Of a DNA stretch of 8,802 nucleotides, positions 1 through 5,169 are shown one piece after another (position 1 is the stretch's first letter; each line of letters starts with the position of its first letter). Below the pieces are notes generated by a model that searched no databases, was not told where the DNA came from, and saw nothing but the letters and a program-made list of their open reading frames with translations. The position numbers and the translations under genes were made by a program. The DNA is from Myxococcales bacterium (GTDB lineage: Bacteria; Myxococcota; Polyangia; HGW-17; SLPX01): contig SLPX01000237.1 in NCBI GenBank assembly GCA_007131745.1, positions 1 through 8,802 of the forward strand, read 5' to 3'.

Positions 1-147
1 CAGGTTTCAAAATACGCGAAGAAGCTGGGCCGTGACACCGGTTATTTGGTTATCTTCGATCCCGGCTCTGAGCTGGAGTGGGAAAAACGAGGCGAAGTGG
101 AAGAAATCGAACACGACGGCGCGAGAGTGGTTGTGCTACGCGCGTAA
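1..147 (+). CDS. C-terminal end of a gene, probably AAA-ATPase with PD-(D/E)XK nuclease tail (partial)
   Basis: The first frame is open from the window edge and ends at a TAA, giving 48 residues. The segment QVSKYAKKLGRDTGYLVIFD followed by ELEWEKRG and a final short strand rich in V resembles the extreme C-terminus of AAA-ATPase-like proteins that carry a PD-(D/E)XK nuclease domain, where a 'Q..Y...LG...GYLVIFD' segment closes the fold. The catalytic core and the ATPase part would lie to the left, outside the window, so the family call rests on a short motif recalled from memory. The gene is convergent with the 3D-domain lipoprotein, with only 32 bases between the stop codons and no convincing terminator hairpin there. 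Confidence 0.6.
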   Translation, partial: QVSKYAKKLGRDTGYLVIFDPGSELEWEKRGEVEEIEHDGARVVVLRA

Positions 148-179
148 CATGACGCGAAAGGTCGAGTCACTTTTCACGA

Positions 180-1304
180 TCACAAATCAGGCACGCAAGC
201 AAGCCCCATGCCTCCTGCAAGATCCCGGACATTCCTGCATTTGTAGCCCTGCCTGCAATCCCCGTCGTCCATGCATCTTGCGACACATGTTCCACCGGTG
301 AAATAGTCGGTGCAAAACGCGAAGTGGCCGCCCACGTCCGGGCAATCTCCCCCCCTGCATGTTTCCAGGCTGCAGTAACCGCCCGGAAAATGAGACTCGC
401 CAAGGCACACACCTCCCGGATACCAGCAATCACTGTCTTCGCAACAGCCCGCGCCCACCGCGTCGTACCATTCATACATCTCCGAACATCGCTCGGGATT
501 TACGAAAACCTCGACGAATCCGGGAAAATGACGTCTCAACTCCATCCACTCGGATTTCAAACCGGTAAAAACATCTATGTGATCTTCGATTATGGCCCCG
601 CCGGTGTCATCCGACCTGAAGCAACCGTCGTGGACAGTGGAGTCCGGAAGCACGTAACCGTCCCAGGCCGGCACGTATATAATCGTGCCGAAAGGAATGA
701 CGTTGGGGTCGGTGGCCACGGAAAAATACGGAACGAGAGCCCTTCGCCTGACGCCGAGACCCCAAGGATAAATCTCAGGGTTCAACACCTGGTAACAGTT
801 GCTTGATGGGTAGTGCGGCCGCTTGCACACGGTCACCCTGACGCACCGTTTCCGGGGTCCCCAGTAATTCACCACCCTTCCGTCGGCCAACAATCCGCTT
901 CCCTCCAGGCCGAGCTCGCACGCGAACTCCAAGGGAACGTTCGCTATGACCCGGCCCCGGCGGTCGTAGATTTCCACGAGCGGCCCCCGGGTGGCTTCTT
1001 CCTCCAACGCTTTCCAGTAAAAGGTCTGCTTGAACTCTCCAAGCGGCTCCCCCCAGCCTCCGGTTCCCTCATAAGGTTCAGGAAAACGGCACACATCCCT
1101 GTCGAAAGAGTGAACTTCTTCGTCGCAATCGACATCTTCCCGTTCCGCTTCCGCTCCGTTTTCATCCACACGCGATTTGCAGCCCAACAATCCAAAAGGG
1201 GAAAACGAAAAAAAACTCAACACGACCGTTGGAATTGTATAACGGTAAAGTGATGCCCACGCCGTTCCGAGTGCAAGGAGGAATTGATTTTTTTTTGGAT
1301 CCAT
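180..1304 (-). CDS. 3D-domain lipoprotein with cysteine-rich C-terminus
   Basis: The 374-residue product starts with a Lys-bearing N-region and a hydrophobic stretch ending in the lipobox LLGC (Cys42), so it is probably an exported lipoprotein. Residues about 191-247 form a 3D domain, the double-psi barrel named for three conserved aspartates and shared with MltA-type lytic transglycosylases and YabE/YocH-like wall proteins. The visible signature is SVATDP...VIPFGT, then DDTGGAI, then HIDVF, giving Asp199, Asp233 and Asp244. A role in peptidoglycan cleavage follows from the family and is inference here. The last 85 residues hold 13 cysteines in C-x-DGDC-type spacing, probably disulfide-bonded outside the cytoplasm. 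The start is uncertain. An in-frame TTG at 1337 overlaps the sod stop codon as TTGA but would lengthen the N-region by 11 residues. The ATG at 1304 gives a better signal peptide but has no clear ribosome binding site. The gene follows sod closely and is probably co-transcribed with it. Confidence 0.8.
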   Translation of the reverse strand: MDPKKNQFLLALGTAWASLYRYTIPTVVLSFFSFSPFGLLGCKSRVDENGAEAEREDVDCDEEVHSFDRDVCRFPEPYEGTGGWGEPLGEFKQTFYWKALEEEATRGPLVEIYDRRGRVIANVPLEFACELGLEGSGLLADGRVVNYWGPRKRCVRVTVCKRPHYPSSNCYQVLNPEIYPWGLGVRRRALVPYFSVATDPNVIPFGTIIYVPAWDGYVLPDSTVHDGCFRSDDTGGAIIEDHIDVFTGLKSEWMELRRHFPGFVEVFVNPERCSEMYEWYDAVGAGCCEDSDCWYPGGVCLGESHFPGGYCSLETCRGGDCPDVGGHFAFCTDYFTGGTCVARCMDDGDCRQGYKCRNVRDLAGGMGLACVPDL

Positions 1305-1333
1305 CACGAAACAATCATCTGGAGATTTCCCCT

Positions 1334-2146
1334 TCAACCTTTCGCCGCCAGATACAGTTCATTCATGCGTTGCCAATGAGCCAGGTGATCCAGCACGGAT
1401 TCAATATAATCCACCCGCTTGTTCCGGAAATCCAAGTAATAGGCGTGCTCCCAAACGTCGATCGTAAACAACGGCGTCCGACCGTGCGCCATGGGGGTGT
1501 CCGCGTTGGACGTGCTTTCGATCGAAAGCTTTCCGCTATCGAACACGACCCAAGCCCACCCCGAAGCGAATTGCCCGGCGGCCGTCCGAATCAGCTTTTC
1601 CTTGAATTTTTGGAACGAGCCGAATTCGGCTTTCAACGCATTGCCGACTTCTTCCGGCGGCTCGCCCCCGCCGCCCGGTGTCAGGCTGTGCCAGAAAAAG
1701 GTGTGATTATATACCTGCGCTGCATTGTTGAAGAGATTCTCATCTTTGCCGAATGATTCCCTCACAACGGTTTCCAAGTCCTTGCCCGCGTACTCAGTGT
1801 TTGCCACCAAACGGTTTGTGTTGTCCAGGTAGGCCCGATGATGCTTGCCGTAATGAAAAGACATGGTTTCTTTCGACATAAAAGGATCCAGAGCGTCCAT
1901 GGCATATGGAAGTTCGTCCAGAGAAAACTGCCCGGTCGAAGGGGCGGGCCGCGGCTTGGCTTCCCGGGGAGCAGGGGGTGGAGCTCCGTGCGACTTCTTC
2001 GGCCCCTTGCATGCGGCCGACCCCAGCGCAAAACAAGCTGCTCCGGCCAACATCCCGGTTATCGCCTCCCTTCTGCCTGGGTTTTCAGAAGATGCTTTCA
2101 ACTCTTCACGAGTTTCTCCGACGCACTTACTTTTTGATGTTTTCAT
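1334..2146 (-). CDS. sodB: Exported Fe-type superoxide dismutase
   Basis: This 270-residue protein converts superoxide to oxygen and hydrogen peroxide. The Fe/Mn SOD domain covers about residues 74-270. Metal ligands are visible as His98 (in SFHYGKHH), His148 (NHTFFW), Asp230 and His234 (DVWEHAYY). Gln144 in NNAAQ is the position that marks iron-type enzymes. The N-terminal 73 residues are not part of the usual cytosolic enzyme. They contain a twin arginine (25-26, GRREAIT), a moderately hydrophobic stretch, Cys46 after GSAA (a weak lipobox), and a Pro/Ala/Lys-rich linker. I infer Tat export of the folded, metallated enzyme, with possible lipid anchoring. The start is set by AAAGGAG at 2152-2158, five bases upstream of the ATG. 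A TTG 15 bases earlier would place this ribosome binding site inside the gene. Together with the downstream 3D-domain gene it forms a likely two-gene envelope operon. Confidence 0.93.
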   Translation of the reverse strand: MKTSKSKCVGETREELKASSENPGRREAITGMLAGAACFALGSAACKGPKKSHGAPPPAPREAKPRPAPSTGQFSLDELPYAMDALDPFMSKETMSFHYGKHHRAYLDNTNRLVANTEYAGKDLETVVRESFGKDENLFNNAAQVYNHTFFWHSLTPGGGGEPPEEVGNALKAEFGSFQKFKEKLIRTAAGQFASGWAWVVFDSGKLSIESTSNADTPMAHGRTPLFTIDVWEHAYYLDFRNKRVDYIESVLDHLAHWQRMNELYLAAKG

Positions 2147-2151
2147 GGCTG

Positions 2152-2158
2152 CTCCTTT
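2152..2158 (-). promoter_or_regulatory. Ribosome binding site of sod
   Basis: On the minus strand this reads AAAGGAG, five bases before the ATG at 2146. It decides the start codon of the exported superoxide dismutase. Confidence 0.85.
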
Positions 2159-2372
2159 CAATGCTCATCATCATCGTCTTTCATTTCTCTTTTCTTCTGT
2201 CCCTGTTGTCAACTCCCCCTTCTCGGAAAAAAATGGCCGGATACGTGGATGTTCAAAAGAGTCGTCCCATGGTCATCCACCCATGCGATCCGGATGCAAA
2301 GCCGACCGTTGGACAAGAACCCGGATCGGCCTGCCTCTAAACCGCGTTTTGGATTTTTGCCATTTTTCATAT

Positions 2373-2414
2373 TACCAAATACGGCATTATTTGGTATTGT
2401 TAATAATACCAAAT
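2373..2414. repeat. Three alternately inverted TACCAAAT boxes including a 26-bp palindrome
   Basis: The core TACCAAAT occurs at 2373-2380 and 2407-2414 on the plus strand and as ATTTGGTA at 2389-2396. The first and second boxes form a perfect 9-bp-arm inverted repeat (2373-2381 with 2388-2396, 6-base spacer). The second and third form a perfect 10-bp-arm repeat (2389-2398 with 2405-2414, 6-base spacer). Counting inner bases, 2389-2414 is a palindrome with 12 of 13 pairs matched. The two foldings share the middle box and are mutually exclusive. The cluster lies about 90 bases past the ceramidase-family stop codon and about 230 bases upstream of the sod start. No U-tract follows, so an operator array or alternative RNA structure is likelier than a terminator. 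Confidence 0.8.
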
Positions 2415-2501
2415 CAGCAATCTGCCGGCGTGGAATTGGGCATTATCACCCTCAAAAAACCGTTCTACCGACGGCTGATCAAGCTCATGGTCATGTAGAA
2501 A

Positions 2502-4130
2502 TCAGGCGACGCGGCGGACAAAGAAAGCGAGGGACGCCAAGACCAATAGGATGAACAGGCAAAGACTGCGGGAATGCTCAGCCCCCCTCCCCGAAGAACA
2601 GCCGCATCCGGCGGACGAAGAACCCGGATCGGTCGACCCGTTGATTGGTTCTCCATCGGTCGGAAGGAAAGCATCCTCCGCGATGGAACCGGAATCGGTT
2701 TCGTGTTGACCTGCGTCGTGGATCAAGCCCGAATCCACACCCGCATCAGGGTCTTCCGGTTGGACAAGGGGGGTAAGTTCCATGCCTACCGAAACGGACT
2801 TCTCCATCACGAACTCTCCCGTGTTACGACCGTGAAGCGTTGCACATGCTTCGTAACCGCCGATATCGTATTCTTCGCCCGTCATGATATAACCGATGTG
2901 TCCGTTGGCGAGCCCCAATATGAAAACCTCGTCAAAACCCCGTCCATCCAGTTCGTCTTGGATCTGAAAGCCGATTTCAGTTATCGGCTCTCCGGGCGCG
3001 GTGATAAATGCGTGATCATTTATGCGGACAGCAGCGAACAAGGCTTCTTCCTCGGCCAGAGGACCGGGCAATTGAACCATCCAGGTTCCCAGCAGTTGGG
3101 AGATCAAATCGTCGCACTCCGGCAGATTCAACTCAATAGGGGGCAGGTTTTCCATGGACGTCTGGATCTCCAAAACTGCGTTTTCTGAGGTATCCGTGGA
3201 GTCCCATATCTCAAGAACTCTTGCAGCCAGTGTTTCACCTACATATTGCGCGCCTTCGAACCCCCCGCCTTCGGGGGCTACGTCTCCTTGTGCCGCATTG
3301 ACGAACAATGCGGTTGCTCCCGAAAGCTCGCTTTCCAGCATTCTTTCGGCATAACCGACATTGTCAGCGGAGCGCAGCATGTTCGATGATCCCAAACTAG
3401 TGGGATGAACCGCGAAATTGAACAAGACCCCTATGGGATCATCATCTACCGAAACCACTCTGATCACACCCACGCGCGGATCCACCGGGCCTGAATCATG
3501 CCGACGGTTTCTGCTGATCTCATCTTCAAACCCAACTCCTATTCCGATTTCAGCAGGTTGAAGATTTCCCAGTGCAGCGTGTATGGAATCCGCGATCTTT
3601 CCCGTAACGTGGTCAAAGATTGTCAGATTTAAAATATCCACAGCGACAATCTGCCAAAACACCTTGTCGGTAAGCGCGCCGGGACCGGAGTGAGTGTGCG
3701 TGGCCGCAAATATGATGTTTTCCCTCTTCAGTCCGGTTCCCTCAAGAGCTTGCGCTACCTCGGTTATGATGTTGTCCGCAATTGCAACGGTGTCGGTGGA
3801 TACAAAGGCGAGAAGCTTTGCAGGCGGTCCCTCGACCTCCAGCACGAGAGTTTTCACTCTGAGCAAATCATGCTCTCCCTCTTCGGCGTTAAAAAAAAAC
3901 GTGTAGCCGTCCGTCCAAGGTATGGTCTTTCGTCGATCCCCCCCGCCGTAACCGGCAAGAGGAAATCCCGACAAATCAACCAAGGGTCTGGAATCCGCGC
4001 CCGCTCTCAACTTTCCTGAAACCGGCTCCGCAGCGGCTCCTTCCGGAAGCACCGACATTACCAGGAAAATACATACGGACAAAGCCGCCACCAAAACCTT
4101 AATACCCTTCTTCTCTCCGGATGTGTTCAT
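2502..4130 (-). CDS. Neutral-ceramidase-family surface protein with MYXO-CTERM-like anchor
   Basis: The 542-residue product has a signal peptide (KK, then a hydrophobic stretch at about 11-29, with likely cleavage near AAAEP). Residues about 40-455 match the N-terminal domain of the neutral/alkaline non-lysosomal ceramidase family, a zinc amidase fold. Family landmarks are THTHSGPG (144-151), NFAVHPTSLG with His242, NAAQGDVAPE (278-287), PGEP with Glu381, and GYIMTGEEY...TLHG (413-433). True ceramidases have GDVSPN with a conserved serine; here position 285 is alanine, so ceramide may not be the substrate. The C-terminal domain of classical ceramidases is absent. An Asp/Gly/Ser-rich linker (about 458-506, DAG and DSG units) leads instead to GCGCSSG, a hydrophobic segment and RR (507-540), resembling the MYXO-CTERM sorting signal (cut and lipidated by myxosortase in that family). 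The start was chosen from the signal peptide and GGGAG at 4139-4143, eight bases upstream. A longer reading adds 29 residues that spoil the signal peptide. Confidence 0.88.
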   Translation of the reverse strand: MNTSGEKKGIKVLVAALSVCIFLVMSVLPEGAAAEPVSGKLRAGADSRPLVDLSGFPLAGYGGGDRRKTIPWTDGYTFFFNAEEGEHDLLRVKTLVLEVEGPPAKLLAFVSTDTVAIADNIITEVAQALEGTGLKRENIIFAATHTHSGPGALTDKVFWQIVAVDILNLTIFDHVTGKIADSIHAALGNLQPAEIGIGVGFEDEISRNRRHDSGPVDPRVGVIRVVSVDDDPIGVLFNFAVHPTSLGSSNMLRSADNVGYAERMLESELSGATALFVNAAQGDVAPEGGGFEGAQYVGETLAARVLEIWDSTDTSENAVLEIQTSMENLPPIELNLPECDDLISQLLGTWMVQLPGPLAEEEALFAAVRINDHAFITAPGEPITEIGFQIQDELDGRGFDEVFILGLANGHIGYIMTGEEYDIGGYEACATLHGRNTGEFVMEKSVSVGMELTPLVQPEDPDAGVDSGLIHDAGQHETDSGSIAEDAFLPTDGEPINGSTDPGSSSAGCGCSSGRGAEHSRSLCLFILLVLASLAFFVRRVA

Positions 4131-4138
4131 TTTCCTGT

Positions 4139-4164
4139 CTCCCGTGCTTTCCCGAAAAATCGGG
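4139..4164 (-). promoter_or_regulatory. Leader of the ceramidase-family gene: ribosome binding site and small hairpin
   Basis: On the minus strand GGGAG (4139-4143) sits eight bases before the ATG at 4130 and decides that start. Just upstream, 4151-4164 is a perfect hairpin (5-bp arms CCCGA/TCGGG, 4-base loop). It leaves the ribosome binding site free and is not followed by a U-tract, so it is not a terminator. It may simply stabilise the leader. Confidence 0.5.
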
Positions 4165-4190
4165 TTAACAAAATTCACCGAAGTGACTAT

Positions 4191-4237
4191 ATCAGAATAC
4201 CTACACATTTTCACCATAAATGTTTTTTCAATCCTTC
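4191..4237 (-). repeat. Direct repeat, copy 1 (upstream of the ceramidase-family gene)
   Basis: This 47-base stretch matches 5014-5059 at about 39 positions with one single-base gap. The best conserved part reads, on the minus strand, TGAAAAAACATTT, one variable base, then TGGTGAAA, and further on GATAT. It ends 61 bases upstream of the ceramidase-family ATG. The matching stretches fall in different reading frames, so the similarity is at DNA rather than protein level. It may be a shared promoter-proximal element or the scar of a duplication. Confidence 0.7.
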
Positions 4238-4241
4238 AAGC

Positions 4242-4258
4242 AACAGCGGACGGCTGTT
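4242..4258. repeat. Hairpin between the PIN toxin gene and the ceramidase-family gene
   Basis: AACAGC and GCTGTT form perfect 6-bp arms around a 5-base loop. It lies about 75 bases downstream of the PIN stop codon in the minus-strand sense. The bases after the stem on the minus strand are GCTTG, not a U-run, so it is at best a weak terminator for the toxin-antitoxin operon. Confidence 0.35.
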
Positions 4259-4333
4259 TCGCGTCCTATGCTTGTCCTACGATTCTTTGTTGCTTTGAAT
4301 TTCTTGCACTTTTGGCGAGAATGAGAAACTGGA

Positions 4334-4726
4334 CTACTCGGTAATGTATTCAGCCAGTCGTATTATCCGAACCCCTTCGAATTCTTGCAGGCCAAGCATT
4401 CCTCTATCGCCGGTTACGATAAGTTCGGCATGACCGGCAACCGAGCATTCCAGGATCCGGTTATCAGGTTCATCCGCAAGGATTGCTATTTTCCGGCTCG
4501 TCGAAACCAGCTCACCCAAATCGGCCATAAGCACCGCCGTATAACTGATCGCCTCACGGTTTCTGGCAAATTTGGATGCCAACACTCGGAGGACCTCGTC
4601 GATAATTTCTTTGGAAACAAGGAGGCGGTCGGGACCATCGATAATCCGCAACATGGCTTTCTCCGCCTGACTGCCGGGAAAAACAAAGGCCGAGATAAAA
4701 ATGTTGGAATCAAAGACGACTCTCAT
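4334..4726 (-). CDS. PIN-domain toxin of a type II toxin-antitoxin pair
   Basis: The 130-residue protein is a single PIN domain, the size usual for toxins of this group (COG1569-type 'putative toxin component, PIN family'). The fold is a metal-dependent RNase whose acidic site is visible: Asp6 in VVFDSNIFISAF, Glu44 in IIDEVLRVL, Asp88 in DEPDNRILECA-like context (here DEPDNRILEC), and Asp107 in VTGDRGML. All four expected carboxylates are present, so the nuclease looks intact. Its ATG overlaps the antitoxin stop as ATGA and there is no strong ribosome binding site of its own, which suggests translational coupling. The cellular RNA target cannot be told from sequence. Confidence 0.92.
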   Translation of the reverse strand: MRVVFDSNIFISAFVFPGSQAEKAMLRIIDGPDRLLVSKEIIDEVLRVLASKFARNREAISYTAVLMADLGELVSTSRKIAILADEPDNRILECSVAGHAELIVTGDRGMLGLQEFEGVRIIRLAEYITE

Positions 4727-4959
4727 TGCCGTATAAGGTTTTCGAGTTCCTGCTCGTTAAGGATGCCCTTTTCCTCGGCCTTCCGGCTCCAGAATCCCTG
4801 AACCGCGTAAAAATCTTTTTTACGCCGCTCCTTGCGAATTGTTCGCAGAGCATCCTGAATAACAGCGCTCAAGGTTTTCCCTTCTTCACGCGCAAGTTCC
4901 TCTGCCTCTCTGGCGAGATCCGCGGGAAGTGATATTGTTTTTTTCACAGCAGTCGCCAT
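4723..4959 (-). CDS. Ribbon-helix-helix (CopG-type) antitoxin
   Basis: The 78-residue protein begins with a ribbon-helix-helix DNA-binding fold: a strand at VKKTISLP (5-12), helix A at about 13-26, a GKTLS turn and helix B at about 29-43. The charged C-terminal third (GFWSRKAEEKGILNEQELENL) is the part that in this family usually wraps the toxin. In the family the antitoxin binds and inhibits the toxin and represses its own promoter, with the toxin as co-repressor. A strong GGAGGTG ribosome binding site (4964-4970) fixes the ATG. It is the first gene of the operon and overlaps the PIN toxin by four bases. Confidence 0.9.
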   Translation of the reverse strand: MATAVKKTISLPADLAREAEELAREEGKTLSAVIQDALRTIRKERRKKDFYAVQGFWSRKAEEKGILNEQELENLIRQ

Positions 4960-4973
4960 GCTTCACCTCCACA

Positions 4974-4994
4974 TGGTATGAAGAAATCATACCA
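4974..4994 (-). promoter_or_regulatory. Toxin-antitoxin promoter -10 and operator
   Basis: Two perfect 8-bp arms (TGGTATGA at 4974-4981 and TCATACCA at 4987-4994) surround a 5-base spacer. On the minus strand the outer arm reads TGGTATGAT, an extended -10 element (TG-n-TATGAT). It would start transcription about 20 bases before the antitoxin ATG, just ahead of its ribosome binding site. No good -35 lies at 17 bases, which an extended -10 can tolerate. A repressor on this palindrome would block RNA polymerase directly, as expected for an autoregulated ribbon-helix-helix antitoxin. Confidence 0.65.
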
Positions 4995-5009
4995 CAAAGA
5001 AACACTCGG

Positions 5010-5025
5010 AGATATCAAAATATCT
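5010..5025. repeat. Small inverted repeat AGATAT-4-ATATCT
   Basis: Perfect 6-bp arms flank a 4-base spacer in the divergent promoter region, partly overlapping copy 2 of the direct repeat. It could be a protein-binding site, but short AT-rich palindromes of this size also arise by chance. Confidence 0.35.
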
Positions 5026-5059
5026 ATACGATTTCACCACAAATGTTTTTTCATCCTGC
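5014..5059 (-). repeat. Direct repeat, copy 2 (upstream of the antitoxin gene)
   Basis: This is the second copy of the element at 4191-4237, in the same orientation and about 820 bases away. It ends 55 bases upstream of the antitoxin ATG, nearly the same distance as copy 1 from the ceramidase-family ATG. The two copies bracket the whole toxin-antitoxin operon. The core shared block on the minus strand is TGAAAAAACATTT plus TGGTGAAA. Confidence 0.7.
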
Positions 5060-5096
5060 TGGTTTTCCTGCTCCCTCTTGAGAACCGTCACCGCGC

Positions 5097-5125
5097 TTGT
5101 TGTAATTCCGTCCTTTGTGGATTAT
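5097..5125 (+). promoter_or_regulatory. Candidate promoter of the DUF2891 lipoprotein gene
   Basis: TTGTTG (5097-5102) and GATTAT (5120-5125) are separated by exactly 17 bases, as in sigma-70-type promoters. Transcription would begin near 5132 and give a leader of about 38 bases before the ATG at 5170. Each hexamer departs from consensus at two positions, and no experimental support is available. Confidence 0.4.
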
Positions 5126-5169
5126 CAATTTCGTTGAAAACAAACATCCAGACTACAAGGTCGGCCGAT

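Larger units (their letters stand above)
2147..2501. other. 355-base gap between the ceramidase-family gene and sod
   Basis: I see no convincing gene in this gap: the short open frames show no recognisable motif or signal. It holds the sod ribosome binding site, a TTGACA on the minus strand (2207-2212) that lacks a good -10 at the right spacing, and a perfect 7-bp inverted repeat (2245-2251 with 2274-2280). Its most striking content is an AT-rich block at 2340-2420 with three alternately inverted TACCAAAT boxes, annotated separately. No hairpin here is followed by a U-tract in the minus-strand sense, so read-through from the ceramidase-family gene into sod cannot be excluded. Confidence 0.6.

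Noticed and set aside
148..179. Possible bidirectional terminator between the two convergent genes at the left edge
   Set aside because: Only a 4-bp stem (TGAC/GTCA) with a mismatch beyond it and a short T-run; too weak to annotate.
1229..1756. Long open frame on the plus strand (175 codons) over the sod and 3D genes
   Set aside because: It lies opposite sod, whose metal ligands and family match are unmistakable, has no recognisable motif and is a by-product of codon use on the other strand.
2209..2412. 67-codon minus-strand open frame in the gap before sod
   Set aside because: No ribosome binding site, signal or domain is visible, and it begins within the inverted-box cluster.
4123..4344. 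73-codon plus-strand open frame between the ceramidase-family and PIN genes
   Set aside because: It covers the promoter region and direct repeat copy 1; comparison with copy 2 shows the similarity is not in a shared reading frame, so it is not coding.
4191..5059. Reading the two repeats as terminal repeats of an insertion sequence
   Set aside because: They are direct, not inverted, no transposase lies between them and no target-site duplication is visible.
4978..5169. 64-codon N-terminal extension of the DUF2891 lipoprotein
   Set aside because: The extension begins inside the toxin-antitoxin operator, runs through the direct repeat, and would bury the lipoprotein signal; the ATG at 5170 gives a proper signal peptide.
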